A stretch of 64,000 nt of DNA from NCBI RefSeq assembly GCF_020329435.1, contig NZ_JAGKJK010000001.1, positions 1 to 64,000 of the forward strand, in the 5' to 3' direction. This DNA comes from Bradyrhizobium hereditatis (GTDB lineage Bacteria > Pseudomonadota > Alphaproteobacteria > Rhizobiales > Xanthobacteraceae). Within the stretch, counting starts at the first letter, position 1; each line of letters opens with the position of its first letter. The position numbers were made by a program, and so were the translations under genes. The notes under the pieces were generated by a model. The model saw only the letters and a program-made list of their open reading frames with translations. It did no database searches and was not told the origin of the DNA. This document shows, one piece after another, positions 10,735 through 21,081 of this stretch.

Positions 10735-11574
10735 ATGGAGCACAAGGCCAAAAATTTACTGTTAGCTGCATTGCCGCCAGCAGACCTCAAATTCCTTGTG
10801 CCTCATTTCAGGATGATACAGCTCGAACGTGATGCCGTGCTGTTGCGCTCGGGAGACCCGGTAGATCGGATTTATTTCCCCCTTAGCGGCCTCATCGCCT
10901 TCATCATGGACATGCCAAACGGCCAAACGGTCGCGACCGCCATTGTCGGCAACGAGGGAGCCGCGGGGGTTCTCTCGACACTGGGGCCGGTCCGCTCTCC
11001 GATGACAGCGGTGGTGCGGGTAGCGGGGCTGGCATTGCAGATTTCGCCGACGCGATTTCAGGCAATACTTGGCCGTAGCAATGCCTTGAACGGTGCGGTC
11101 CAGACCCACGCCAGGGCGCTGATGGCACAGTTTCAGCACGTCGCGGCCTGCAATGCGCTCCACTCGGTCGAGGAGCGTCTGGCGAGGTGGTTGCTGCACG
11201 TCCACGATCGGGTTGAGGGTGATGTCCTGCCGTTGACCCAGGAAACGCTCGCGGAATTTCTCGGCGTGCGGCGGACGACCGTGACGCAGGTCATTTCCAA
11301 GCTCCGCGAGCAGGGCGCCGTCCGATCCAATCGGCGGAGCTGGATCGAGATCGACCGGCCGCGGCTCGAAGCGACGGCCTGCGAGTGTTATCAGCTCATG
11401 CGCCGTCGGATCAGCCGCATCGTGCTGCCGGAAGACATGAGGTCGGCCGGTCACGCCCGGTCGGCCGATCATCCACGTGCCCAAGCCCAAGCCTCGCTGT
11501 TTGCCAAGACGGACGAGATGCATCCGCGCCCGCGCGCCCATGGGGCGGTCGGCCATCGATCAAAGAGTCATTGA
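10735..11574 (+). CDS. Crp/Fnr family transcriptional regulator
   Basis: The 279-residue protein has an N-terminal cyclic-nucleotide-binding-like beta-barrel (about 15-120, RSGDPVDRIYFPLSGLIAF) and a C-terminal winged helix (about 160-210, LTQETLAEFLGVRRTTVTQVISKLREQG). Neither the Cys cluster of Fnr nor clear cAMP-contact residues are visible, so the signal is unknown; many Bradyrhizobium paralogues look like this. A GGGGAGGAA Shine-Dalgarno precedes GTG 10732 and ATG 10735. The last roughly 50 residues are a disordered, His/Arg/Ala-rich tail not usual for the family. Confidence 0.85.
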   Translation: MEHKAKNLLLAALPPADLKFLVPHFRMIQLERDAVLLRSGDPVDRIYFPLSGLIAFIMDMPNGQTVATAIVGNEGAAGVLSTLGPVRSPMTAVVRVAGLALQISPTRFQAILGRSNALNGAVQTHARALMAQFQHVAACNALHSVEERLARWLLHVHDRVEGDVLPLTQETLAEFLGVRRTTVTQVISKLREQGAVRSNRRSWIEIDRPRLEATACECYQLMRRRISRIVLPEDMRSAGHARSADHPRAQAQASLFAKTDEMHPRPRAHGAVGHRSKSH

Positions 11575-11598
11575 TACGTTTATGGCGTCTCGACGATT

Positions 11599-11820
11599 CT
11601 ATGCCGGGAGCAGGGCAGGCGCTGCCCTCGGTGCGTGGCATCTCTCGTCCGGCTCGTGAATCCAGGCCTCTCTGGCGAACCATTCGTGGCTGGCCTTGCA
11701 GATCGAGCAGAAGGTGCGCGCGAAGAACACCGGGCTGCGGCGAAACTTTTCGCGATCTGCTTCCATACCCGTCGCAATGGCGCGTCCGCTCTCGGGGCAC
11801 TTGATCATGACGACGCCCAT
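11599..11820 (-). CDS. Small zinc-ribbon-like conserved hypothetical protein
   Basis: A 73-residue protein starting at ATG 11820, preceded by CGGAGGACC as ribosome-binding site. It begins MGVVMIKCPESGRAI and contains CSICKASHEWFAREAWI, giving a Cys...CxxC arrangement like a small treble-clef or zinc ribbon. Similar short proteins (MIKCP.TGR.I....C..C...H.W...AWI) occur in many Bradyrhizobium genomes by recollection. Its function is unknown. It is convergent with the Crp/Fnr gene, 24 bases away. Confidence 0.7.
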   Translation of the reverse strand: MGVVMIKCPESGRAIATGMEADREKFRRSPVFFARTFCSICKASHEWFAREAWIHEPDERCHAPRAAPALLPA

Positions 11821-11943
11821 CTTGGTCCTCCGTGGCTGGATACTCGTGCCGGCGGCATGGCGACTGCCTTCGGCTGGAGTGCGCTCTTCTGAGGGGAGCG
11901 CTTGTCCAGCCGATACCGGCCGCCGCAAAGGTGTAAATGAGAA

Positions 11944-12396
11944 CTAGGCCGCCTTTGGCAGCGCGCCAGCAAAGCGCTTCTTGACGGGTTCGGCCGTGTC
12001 GGTCGCGACCTTGCGCGCGAGCTCCCAAAGCTCCCGGTTTTGCGCGGTCGTGACTTCGAAGTTCTTGCGGCCTTGCGTGATGGTGAGCAGCAGGATTTCT
12101 GAGGGCGACTTCGCGCCCGCAACCTGGCCAAGAAAATCGAATGCCGAACGGGTGTTGGCGGCCGAGAACTCGATCACCTTTGCGTTGTAGTACGCCGTGC
12201 CCTGAGCGTTAGCTGAATAGGCTTCCCGGAGTGCGTTGGTCATCTTCTCGATGTTTTCCGTCGCCCGCGCCAAACCTTGCCCGGTGATCCCTTCAAAAAT
12301 GCCCGCTACCGCAAAGAAGGGCAGCTCAGAGCGGGGCTTTTCGTCAGCATGGTCTTTCGGATTGGTATTCGCTTCGTTCGTCTTGGCTTCATTCAC
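11944..12396 (-). CDS. Phasin family protein
   Basis: About 150 residues, helical, with FFAVAGIFEGITGQGLARATENIEKM and a long central phasin domain (NAKVIEFSAANTRSAFDFLGQVAGAKSPSEI...). The C terminus, AEPVKKRFAGALPKAA, resembles PhaF-like granule-associated proteins. The GTG start at 12396 (VNEAKTNE) has an AAAGGA ribosome-binding site 10 bases upstream; a TTG at 12414 is the alternative. Its sequence is not close to the other phasin (7968-8597), so this is not a recent duplication. Confidence 0.8.
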   Translation of the reverse strand: MNEAKTNEANTNPKDHADEKPRSELPFFAVAGIFEGITGQGLARATENIEKMTNALREAYSANAQGTAYYNAKVIEFSAANTRSAFDFLGQVAGAKSPSEILLLTITQGRKNFEVTTAQNRELWELARKVATDTAEPVKKRFAGALPKAA

Positions 12397-12655
12397 GAGG
12401 GTTGATCCTTTCAAGCGAAACTAAGTCAGCACTAATCCGCCATGCGGCCCGGCCTTGCTCGCCGAACTGTGCATGGACTGGACGCCTGGAACCGAATGAG
12501 GCCCCCTTGCAGTCATGCTTGCTACGGATGACGCGCCGGCCATCCTGTCTGACCACACATGGCCGATCGGCGCCGGGCCTTCCGTTCGCTTTCTGACTCT
12601 CAACGCCGGATTTTTTTGGTGCTGGTAGTCGGACTTTCCAGCCTACGCGCCGCCG

Positions 12656-14134
12656 TCAGCCCAGCCGCTGATCGCGCGCATCTTCGGTGCCTTCGCTGGC
12701 AGCCTTCTTCGTCGCGGCCTTTTCGGCGCCCTTGCGGCTGGAAATCTCGACGAGCTTCCGGCCGGAGATTTCGTGGCCGGCATCATCAGGCATCTGCCAG
12801 AAGAACCAGGCCGACGCCGCCGAGATGATCGCGACCACGAGGAAGGCGGGCGGGAATACGCTGGCGTTCAGCTCGGCGACGTGTTGATAGAGCATGGTCG
12901 ATTCCACCGAGAACGCACCGACGGCAACGCCTGCAGAAATCGCCAGTTGCTGGTTGACGCTGACGAGCGTGGTGGCCCGGCTCATCTGCGCCGGCTCGAC
13001 CTCGGCATAGGCGACGGTGTTGATCGCGGTGAACTGCAGCGAGCGGAAGAAGCCGCCGACGACGAGGATGATGAAGATCAGCAATAGCGGCGTCGTCACG
13101 GTGAAGAGGGCGCAGGCCGCGAGGAAAGCCGCGCTGATGACGGCGTTGACCGTCATCATGTAGCGGAAGCCGAAGGCGCGGATGATGCGCGCAGCCAGCG
13201 TCTTCATTCCCATGGCGCCGACTGCCGAGGCAAACGTCACGAGGCCCGACTGGAACGGCGTCAGCCCAAAACCTTCCTGCATCAGAAGCGGCAGCAGGAA
13301 CGGCAGCGCGCCGATGCCGAGGCGGAACAGGAAGCCGCCGACGATGCTGGCGCGCATGGTGGAGAGCCGCAGCAGCGAAAAGTCCAGCACCGGCGAGCCG
13401 GTCCGCTTCGCATGCATCACATAGAGCGTCATCGCGATCGTCCCGACCGCGACGAGGCCGGCGACGACTGGCCAGGGCAACAGGTTGAGGCTGGCGACCG
13501 AGAGGCCGAAGGCGATGCCCGCAAGTCCGATGCCGGCCAAAACCAGCCCATAGAGATCGAAGCGCTCGGGATCTGTGCTCTTGATCGGGTCGATGTACTT
13601 CATCGCCATGAAGATTCCGAGCAGCCCGATCGGGATGTTGATCAGGAAGATCCAGTGCCAGGAGAAATAGGTCGTGATGAAGCCGCCGAGTGGTGGGCCG
13701 ATCACCGGACCGATGAGTGCCGGCACCGTCACCCAGGTCATCGCGTTGACCAGCGCGCTCTTGTCGATCGAGCGTAGCAGCACCAGCCGCCCGACCGGCG
13801 TCATCATCGCACCGCCCATGCCCTGCAGGATGCGCGCGATCACGAAATGGGTCACGTTCTGCGACAGCGCGCAGCCGATCGAGCCGATCATGAAAACGCC
13901 GATCGCGATCGAGAACACCATGCGCGCGCCGAAGCGGTCGGCGGTCCAGCCGCTGGCCGGAATGAACACCGCGAGCGACAGCAAATAGGAGGTGATGGCA
14001 AGCTTCAGCGTCAGCGGACTGGTGCCGATATCGGCCGCGATCGCCGGCAGCGACGTCGCGATTACCGTCGAGTCCATGTTCTCCATGAACAGGGCAGTGG
14101 CGACGATGAGCGGGATCAGGCGTTGCTTGTGCAT
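12656..14134 (-). CDS. MFS drug efflux transporter, DHA2 (EmrB/QacA) type
   Basis: The 492-residue inner-membrane protein has about 14 hydrophobic segments, the number typical of the DHA2 family of H+-driven drug exporters. The N terminus (MENMDSTVIATSLPAIAADIG) is the conserved first-helix motif D1, and SGWTADRFGARMVF is the loop 2-3 motif A. The last 35 residues are a charged cytoplasmic tail. There is no adjacent membrane fusion protein or regulator, so the substrate is unknown. It is divergent from the Pmp3-like gene. Confidence 0.88.
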   Translation of the reverse strand: MHKQRLIPLIVATALFMENMDSTVIATSLPAIAADIGTSPLTLKLAITSYLLSLAVFIPASGWTADRFGARMVFSIAIGVFMIGSIGCALSQNVTHFVIARILQGMGGAMMTPVGRLVLLRSIDKSALVNAMTWVTVPALIGPVIGPPLGGFITTYFSWHWIFLINIPIGLLGIFMAMKYIDPIKSTDPERFDLYGLVLAGIGLAGIAFGLSVASLNLLPWPVVAGLVAVGTIAMTLYVMHAKRTGSPVLDFSLLRLSTMRASIVGGFLFRLGIGALPFLLPLLMQEGFGLTPFQSGLVTFASAVGAMGMKTLAARIIRAFGFRYMMTVNAVISAAFLAACALFTVTTPLLLIFIILVVGGFFRSLQFTAINTVAYAEVEPAQMSRATTLVSVNQQLAISAGVAVGAFSVESTMLYQHVAELNASVFPPAFLVVAIISAASAWFFWQMPDDAGHEISGRKLVEISSRKGAEKAATKKAASEGTEDARDQRLG

Positions 14135-14272
14135 CGTATCGGGGGGATTGGCGAAAAAGACAGGCGAGGGGCCTGTATCATCCGGCTGTCACACAAGCCA
14201 TTGCGGAAGCGCGCAAACAACCTAAATCCTGCGTGACGCTGGTATGCACCGCGCCAGCCGTGGAGGTCCTAA

Positions 14273-14521
14273 ATGATCTACGTTCTCGCTGCCTTGTTGC
14301 CGCCGCTCGGGCTGCTCCTGAACGGGCAGCCGTTTTCGGCGATCTTCAACCTGGTCCTGATCGTGTTCTGCCTGGTTTTCGGGCTGTTCTTCCATGTCCT
14401 GCTGCTGGTGCCCTCGGCGCATGCGCTGATCGCGGTCCATATGAAGCGGGAGGACCGCCGACATCGCGAAGTGGTGGAGGCGATCCGCCAGCATGGGCCG
14501 CCGCCGGGCTATCGGCTGTAA
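14273..14521 (+). CDS. Pmp3/YqaE-like small membrane protein
   Basis: An 82-residue protein with two hydrophobic segments (about 2-15 and 23-52), a short LPPLGLLLNG turn between them and a basic cytoplasmic tail. The LPPLG turn and two-helix layout match the Pmp3/YqaE stress-response membrane peptides, although the rest is divergent. A GGAGGTCCTAA ribosome-binding site precedes the ATG. A role in membrane potential or salt tolerance is known for Pmp3 in yeast and is only inferred here. Confidence 0.65.
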   Translation: MIYVLAALLPPLGLLLNGQPFSAIFNLVLIVFCLVFGLFFHVLLLVPSAHALIAVHMKREDRRHREVVEAIRQHGPPPGYRL

Positions 14522-14693
14522 AGCGCTTGCCGTAACCCATTGGGACTGCGGCATTTCCTGAAAAGCCTGTGCATAGCTGGCAAACGCTTTGATTCGGCGT
14601 CTCGCCATGCTATCGACCACCGTCAACCCCACCGATGGGCTTCGATTCGACGGCGATGCCGAAAGCATCGCCGAAGGCGGCGTTCATCTCTGA

Positions 14694-16220
<1,527 letters not shown>

Positions 16221-16233
16221 GGATCCTCCGCGC

Positions 16234-16319
16234 TGTCATTCCGGGGCGATGCGAAGCATCGAACTATGGTGCGCAATTGCGCACCTGAGGTCTGGTGCTT
16301 GCGCACCACCCGAAATGAC
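16234..16319. repeat. Palindromic intergenic repeat
   Basis: The element begins GTCATTCCGGG and ends CCCGAAATGAC, so its ends are inverted and nearly complementary. Inside is a second palindrome, GGTGCGCAATTGCGCACC, and a related TGGTGCTTGCGCACCA. It lies just after guaB. Confidence 0.65.
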
Positions 16320-16350
16320 GGCGTCTGAGCAGGGACGCGGTACTCGCCAC

Positions 16351-16468
16351 CGTCATTGCGAGGAGCGTTAGCGGCGAAGCAATCCATTTCACCGCTTGCC
16401 GAGGCGTGGATTACTTTCGCCTTCGCTCATTGAGCTACGGCGGACAAGTCGCTACGCTCGCGATGACG
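16351..16468. repeat. CGTCATTGCGAG...CGCGATGACG palindromic repeat, copy 1
   Basis: This is a copy of the repeat also seen at 23003-23117 and 39875-39957. Its ends are inverted (CGTCATTGCGAG and CTCGCGATGACG), with GCGAAGCAATCCA inside. It fills the space between guaB and the oxidoreductase gene. Confidence 0.75.
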
Positions 16469-16496
16469 AACTAACAAGAACTGGAGGAAGCACCCC

Positions 16497-17522
16497 ATGT
16501 CCGCATCCGGCAAACGCATCGTCCTCGCCTCACGCCCCGTCGGCGAACCCAAGCCTTCCGATTTCCGCCTCGAAGATTGCCCGATTCCGACGCCCGGCGC
16601 GGGTGAAGTGCTCCTGCGCACCATCTGGCTGTCGCTCGATCCCTATATGCGCGGGCGCATGAGTGAGGGGCCATCTTACGCGCAGCCGGTGCCAGTCGGC
16701 GGCGTGATGGAGGCGGGCACCGTCAGCGAGGTGATCGCCTCGAACAATCCAACCTTTGCCAAGGGCGACATCGTACTGTCGCGCGCCGGCTGGCAGACGC
16801 ATGCGATCTCCGACGGCAAGGGTCTGTCGAAAATCGATCCCACGATCGCGCCGATCTCGACCGCGGTCGGCGTGCTCGGCATGCCCGGCATGACGGCCTA
16901 TACGGGCCTGCTTGACATCGGCAAACCACAGGCCGGCGAAACGGTCGTCGTTGCGGCGGCCTCCGGCGCGGTCGGCTCGGCCGTCGGCCAGATCGCCAGG
17001 ATCAAGGGCGCCCGCGCGATCGGGATTGCCGGCGGCAAGGACAAGTGCGCCTATGTCAAGAATGAGCTCGGCTTCGACGAATGTCTCGATCACCGTGATC
17101 CCGATCTCGCGGCGAAGTTGAAGGACGCCTGCCCGAAGGGCATTGACGTCTATTTCGAGAACGTCGGTGGCGCGGTGTTCGAGGCGGTGTTCCCGCTGCT
17201 CAATGCCTTTGCGCGTGTTCCCGTGTGCGGCCTGATCGCGCATTACAACGACACGCAGGCCGTGATGCCGAAATGGGCGCCGTCGCTGATGCGCGCGGTG
17301 CTGACCAAGCGGCTGACCATCCGCGGTTTCATCGTCAGCGATTTCGCCGCGCGTCACGCTGACTTCCTGCGCGACATGTCGGCATGGGTGCGCGAGGGCA
17401 AGGTCAAGTACAAGGAGTTCGTAACCGAGGGCCTCGAGAACGCGCCGGCCGCGTTCATGGGCCTTCTGAAGGGCGCCAATTTCGGCAAGCAATTGGTGCG
17501 CGTCGGGCCCGACAAGGCGTGA
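16497..17522 (+). CDS. NADP-dependent MDR oxidoreductase (CurA/leukotriene B4 dehydrogenase-like)
   Basis: The 341-residue protein is a zinc-independent medium-chain dehydrogenase/reductase. LSLDPYMRGRM is the hallmark N-terminal motif of the prostaglandin reductase/curcumin reductase group, and VVAAASGAVGSAVGQIA is the nucleotide-binding AxxGxxG loop. The later GKVKYKEFVTEGLENAPAAF segment is also conserved. Members reduce alpha,beta-unsaturated ketones or aldehydes with NADPH; the substrate here is unknown. GGAGGAAGC precedes the ATG. Confidence 0.88.
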   Translation: MSASGKRIVLASRPVGEPKPSDFRLEDCPIPTPGAGEVLLRTIWLSLDPYMRGRMSEGPSYAQPVPVGGVMEAGTVSEVIASNNPTFAKGDIVLSRAGWQTHAISDGKGLSKIDPTIAPISTAVGVLGMPGMTAYTGLLDIGKPQAGETVVVAAASGAVGSAVGQIARIKGARAIGIAGGKDKCAYVKNELGFDECLDHRDPDLAAKLKDACPKGIDVYFENVGGAVFEAVFPLLNAFARVPVCGLIAHYNDTQAVMPKWAPSLMRAVLTKRLTIRGFIVSDFAARHADFLRDMSAWVREGKVKYKEFVTEGLENAPAAFMGLLKGANFGKQLVRVGPDKA

Positions 17523-17639
17523 CGTGAGTTGCGGTGGCCCTGGGGAACACGCACAATGAACCTCACGGTCACTTGAGGCTATTGGAGGAACGTCCGTTCG
17601 CAGGCATCGTTTGGCCCTGACATCTAATGGAGAAGCCAA

Positions 17640-17909
17640 ATGATGAACTTCAAGAAACTATCGCTCGGCCTGGTTGCCGCCACGATGATGGCCACTCCGG
17701 TGATGGCACAAAGCATCTATGTGGAACCCGGCGTGACCGGCTATAGCTATCCGAACTCCGCTTACGGCTACGGCGTCCGGGTTGCTCCCGGAGCGAGCTA
17801 CTATTACGGCAACCGGTTTCACCCGGCGCCACGCGTAGGCGCGTTTGCGACAGCACCGTGGGATGATGGTTCCTACGGCTATTATGGCATCGTTGAACGC
17901 CAGTGGTGA
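17640..17909 (+). CDS. Small secreted Tyr/Gly-rich protein
   Basis: An 89-residue protein with a signal peptide (MNFKKLSLGLVAATMMATPVMAQ, cut after AQ). The mature part of about 65 residues is rich in Tyr, Gly, Ser and Pro (GYSYPNSAYGYGVRVAPGASYYYG) with no Cys. No function is recognised. Similar secreted Tyr/Gly-rich peptides are common in Bradyrhizobium. GGAGA lies seven to eight bases before the ATG pair at 17640 and 17643. Confidence 0.6.
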   Translation: MMNFKKLSLGLVAATMMATPVMAQSIYVEPGVTGYSYPNSAYGYGVRVAPGASYYYGNRFHPAPRVGAFATAPWDDGSYGYYGIVERQW

Positions 17910-17966
17910 CGCGCTGACGTCTGAAGCGTGATCCAAAAATCTTTCGCGAAGATCATGCTCGAATCG

Positions 17967-18009
17967 ATGGAGCGCAGGTGACGATTTGAGAAAACGTCAC
18001 CTGCTCCAT
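17967..18009. terminator. Long hairpin between convergent genes
   Basis: A 15-bp stem with a 2-base bulge (17967-17983 with 17995-18009; core GCAGGTGACG/CGTCACCTGC) and an A-rich loop. It separates the rightward secreted-protein gene from the leftward metallophosphoesterase gene, overlaps the latter's stop codon, and probably ends both transcripts. Confidence 0.6.
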
Positions 18010-18845
18010 CATTTCAGGCCAATCAGCGAATCCAGGTCAACATCGGTCTGGCCCGGCGCCTTGACGAACCGGACCTCGAAAGCATCCGGCTGGAAGCGAT
18101 ATTCCACCAGCCCGACTTCCTTCGTGCCGATCACTTCCTGAATCCTGTCGGGGATGATGAAGCCCGCTGACGGCGACCAGACGTGGCGCGTGTGGCGGTA
18201 GGTGAAATCGCGCCGCTGATGCACATGGCCGCTTGCGACCAGCCGCACATCGTGGGCGCCGAGCATCTCCACCAGTTTGGCGCGCACCGGCTGCGGCACG
18301 AAGCGGATCGCGGTGCTGGCTTCCTCGGGATCGCCGGGGGTGTTCAAGAATAGCGGCTTGTGCAGAAACAGCGCCACCGGCTTGCCGTTCGCGCCTGACA
18401 GCTGCGACGCCAGCCATTCGTGCTGCTCGATCTCGCTCGAAATTCCCGTGTTCATGATCAGCGAATTGAGCCCGATGAAACGCCAGCCCGCAGCTTCGAA
18501 TTGCCAGCGGTCTTCGCCGAACACCTCGACGAAGGCGGCACGATCCTTCTCGTTCGCCGGATGCGAGGGCGCATCACCGACCGCGGTCGGGTTGTCGCCG
18601 ACGTCGTGGTTGCCCGGCAAATAGCGGCAGTCCACCGGCAGTGCCGCGTGCAGTTCCTTCGCGAATTCCATATCGCCGCGGTTGGTCGGGCCATCCCAGG
18701 ATACATCGCCGCTGTTGACGACGAGGTCGGGCCGCGCCGCATCGATGTGCTCACTGACGCGATGAAAATTCGCGGTCAGACTGGCAAAGCGGTCGGCGCG
18801 GGAGAGGTGGGTGTCCGAAATCTGGGTCAGGCGGAATTCGTGCAT
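18009..18845 (-). CDS. Metallophosphoesterase (CpdA-like)
   Basis: The 278-residue protein has the full set of calcineurin-like metal-binding motifs: SDTHLSR (DxH), NSGDVSWDG (GD), PGNHDVGD (GNHD), LFLHKPLF and ASGHVHQRRD (GHxH). This arrangement matches class III cyclic-nucleotide phosphodiesterases (CpdA), but other phosphomonoester or diester substrates are possible. It has no signal peptide, so it is probably cytoplasmic. ATG 18845 (MHEFRLTQISDTH) was chosen over the upstream 18872 because the fold starts at once. Confidence 0.85.
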   Translation of the reverse strand: MHEFRLTQISDTHLSRADRFASLTANFHRVSEHIDAARPDLVVNSGDVSWDGPTNRGDMEFAKELHAALPVDCRYLPGNHDVGDNPTAVGDAPSHPANEKDRAAFVEVFGEDRWQFEAAGWRFIGLNSLIMNTGISSEIEQHEWLASQLSGANGKPVALFLHKPLFLNTPGDPEEASTAIRFVPQPVRAKLVEMLGAHDVRLVASGHVHQRRDFTYRHTRHVWSPSAGFIIPDRIQEVIGTKEVGLVEYRFQPDAFEVRFVKAPGQTDVDLDSLIGLK

Positions 18846-18938
18846 GCAATATTTCCTTTTGAAATGGATCATAGACAGATGGAAAAGTCAGAACGATGAC
18901 GACTCTGATGACATCCAATGTCTCCGCCCATCCTCATT

Positions 18939-19042
18939 CGTCATACCCCGCGAAAGCGGGGTATCCAGTACGCCGCGGCCTCTCGATTCAACAACCGGCG
19001 TCTCTGGAATACTGGATCACCCGCATTCGCGGGTGATGACAG
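18939..19042. repeat. Two-hairpin dispersed repeat, copy 2
   Basis: Same length (104 bases) and layout as the element at 4071-4174. The 5' hairpin is ATACCCCGC/GCGGGGTAT and the 3' hairpin TCACCCGC/GCGGGTGA. The stem bases differ from copy 1 in matched pairs, while the middle (CCAGTACGCCGCGGC and GGCGTCTCTGGAATACTGG) is nearly unchanged. Confidence 0.8.
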
Positions 19043-19087
19043 CTGTCGACGTTGATGGACTTCCCGTTCGCCGCAACAATCGCGCGC

Positions 19088-20209
19088 TCACCCCAGCGTC
19101 CTTCGCCAGAACGCCAGCATGTCCGTCTTGAACAGTTCGGCATCGCCATCGCGGCTTCCGATTCTAGCACCCTTGCGGCCATAGCCGGCCTTCAGCGCAT
19201 AGATCATCAGGTCGCGATCTGTGAGTTTGCTGTCGGCAACGCCCGTGAGCGGATGGATGAAGGCGCCGTCATCGGCGACATAGGCCGTCGGCGCGGCCGG
19301 GGAGACCGATGCGTCGGGAACGTTCTCGATTGCCGTGCCGCGGTCAAAACTGTGCTGCGCGCCGCCGATCAGCCGCATCGTCGCCTTGCCGCCGGTGAGA
19401 CGGATCGCCTGGCAGTGGCCCTGCACCTGCATCGGCGAGCACCATTCATCCGCATCGCCCATCAGCACGCGGATCTCGGTCTCGTCGACGGAGGGATCGA
19501 GAAACTGATGGCCGCTCCAGGGATAGGCGGCGAGCACGCTGCGAAACCCGGCGCCGGCGCCGACCACCGCATCGGCAAAGCGCCGCGTTGCTGCCGTGAG
19601 CACCGCCGAGCCGCCGCGGCTGTGGCCCTGCGCGCCGATACGCGACGCGTCGATGTCAGGATGAACAGCCAAAACCTGCCAGGCTGCCAGCACGTCATAG
19701 GCACTGGCCGCAAACGAAAACTGCGTCTGGTTCGCGACGGTCGAGGTCACATTGCGCGCGCCAAAGCTGTCGAGCACGAACGCCGCAAAGCCGTCGCCGA
19801 CAACAGTTTCGGCATGCGCCAGATGCGAGGGCGCAACCCCGAGGCTGCCCGGCACCACCATCACCAGCGGCAGCTTGCCATTGCGCCTGCGATTATCGGA
19901 CGCCGGCAGGAACAGCTTGCCGTCGATCACCAGCCGCGGCAGGTCAAAGGCATTGCTGATGACGTGGAAGTAATTGACCGGATTGGCAGTGAGAATGTCG
20001 ACATTCTCACCCCTGGCGCCGCCAGCGAAGACAATGTCCTGATCGCGAAATCGCAAGTTACAATCCTCCCGCAGCCGCTCTTTGTCGGCGGCTGTCGGGG
20101 ATAGAGTAGAGCGCTGGTTGCTCCCGTCAAAGCAAATGTTCCCTGCGGTTGCGCCGCTTGCGCGTCGGTCCAGGCCGCGATCGGCAGGGCCCCGATCGCC
20201 AACGATCAT
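19088..20209 (-). CDS. Dienelactone hydrolase-like alpha/beta hydrolase
   Basis: Up to 373 residues. The hydrolase core has GHSRGG as nucleophile elbow, MGDADEWCSP carrying the acid and GGAQHSFDRG the histidine, as in the dienelactone hydrolase superfamily. The core starts near residue 80 (LVIDGKLFLPAS). The first 45 residues in this frame are poor in family features. A second frame over the same bases (from about 20202) reads like a signal peptide, MAIGALPIAAWTDAQAA, so the true start, or an N-terminal frameshift, is unsettled. The start lies three bases after the stop of the upstream membrane-protein gene, which suggests coupling. Confidence 0.75.
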   Translation of the reverse strand: MIVGDRGPADRGLDRRASGATAGNICFDGSNQRSTLSPTAADKERLREDCNLRFRDQDIVFAGGARGENVDILTANPVNYFHVISNAFDLPRLVIDGKLFLPASDNRRRNGKLPLVMVVPGSLGVAPSHLAHAETVVGDGFAAFVLDSFGARNVTSTVANQTQFSFAASAYDVLAAWQVLAVHPDIDASRIGAQGHSRGGSAVLTAATRRFADAVVGAGAGFRSVLAAYPWSGHQFLDPSVDETEIRVLMGDADEWCSPMQVQGHCQAIRLTGGKATMRLIGGAQHSFDRGTAIENVPDASVSPAAPTAYVADDGAFIHPLTGVADSKLTDRDLMIYALKAGYGRKGARIGSRDGDAELFKTDMLAFWRRTLG

Positions 20210-20212
20210 GCC

Positions 20213-20905
20213 TCACAGCACGCGATAGCGGATCGCAAGCGTGTCGTGGATCTCCGTCGTCATCGTGCCGCCGCCGGCGGGCACGATGTCGTCGGCGAGG
20301 TGCCATGGCCCGAACCCGGAGGTGCGCGACGGGCTTGCCGGCAGCCGCAGCCGGAACATGCTTTGCGCCTGGCCGGGCAGGTTCAACAGCATCACGCGCT
20401 CGGTCGTGCGATAATCGAGCGTCACAGTGCCGCGCAAGATGCTGCGGCCGTCGTCGGTTGCGGCCAGCGCCCGCTGAACTTTTGCAAGTTTCTGGTTCCG
20501 GTCGGTCAATAGTTCGATCTGGGTGTCGGCGGCGGTCGTCAGCGTTCCCTTCGGCAGGCGGATTTCAAACTCCACCGCGGGCTTTGCCGGATTGATGCCG
20601 AGATAGGCTTGCGCCGCCTGGCGCATATCAACGATCACGAAGGCGACCAGGACGAACACCGCAGAGGCGGCAAGCCCGTGCCTTAAGACATCGCGCCGAC
20701 TGCGGTGGCCGGTGCGGAAATAGACGGACAGCATAATCGCGACCGCGAGCGCCGCGGCAACGCCTGATAGCGCCGACATCACGATGCCGAGCCCGCCGTC
20801 GGGCCCGTCGCTAAGGCCGATGGTGCGGAGCAGGGAGCTCATGGAATCCCCGGGCAGTTGGGCCGCGCGGCCGGCGCCGGTCAGGATGGGGGAGGTGATG
20901 TTCAT
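20213..20905 (-). CDS. Two-segment membrane protein of unknown function
   Basis: A 230-residue protein from ATG 20905. It has two hydrophobic stretches (about 30-55 and 70-92, ALSGVAAALAVAIML and ASAVFVLVAFVIVDM) and then a C-terminal region of about 130 residues that is probably periplasmic and beta-rich (VEFEIRLPKGTLTTAADTQIELLTD). No family is recognised. It is three bases upstream of the dienelactone hydrolase-like gene and probably cotranscribed with it. The start is uncertain; MSSLLRTIG further in is another candidate. Confidence 0.6.
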   Translation of the reverse strand: MNITSPILTGAGRAAQLPGDSMSSLLRTIGLSDGPDGGLGIVMSALSGVAAALAVAIMLSVYFRTGHRSRRDVLRHGLAASAVFVLVAFVIVDMRQAAQAYLGINPAKPAVEFEIRLPKGTLTTAADTQIELLTDRNQKLAKVQRALAATDDGRSILRGTVTLDYRTTERVMLLNLPGQAQSMFRLRLPASPSRTSGFGPWHLADDIVPAGGGTMTTEIHDTLAIRYRVL

Positions 20906-21081
20906 CGCGGGCTCGCGAGGGGCTTCATGGCTGGTCTTAAGGACCAGAACAAAAGGAATTCTCAGGTGTTGGTCGCCCGCGTTCCACCTCCGGTTCAACC
21001 AACCCTGCCCAAGCTGATTTGTCAGGTGAGCGCCGTGTCGTTATTGCTTTTAAGACAGTGCAGGCTTCGGGGGAGATTCTC

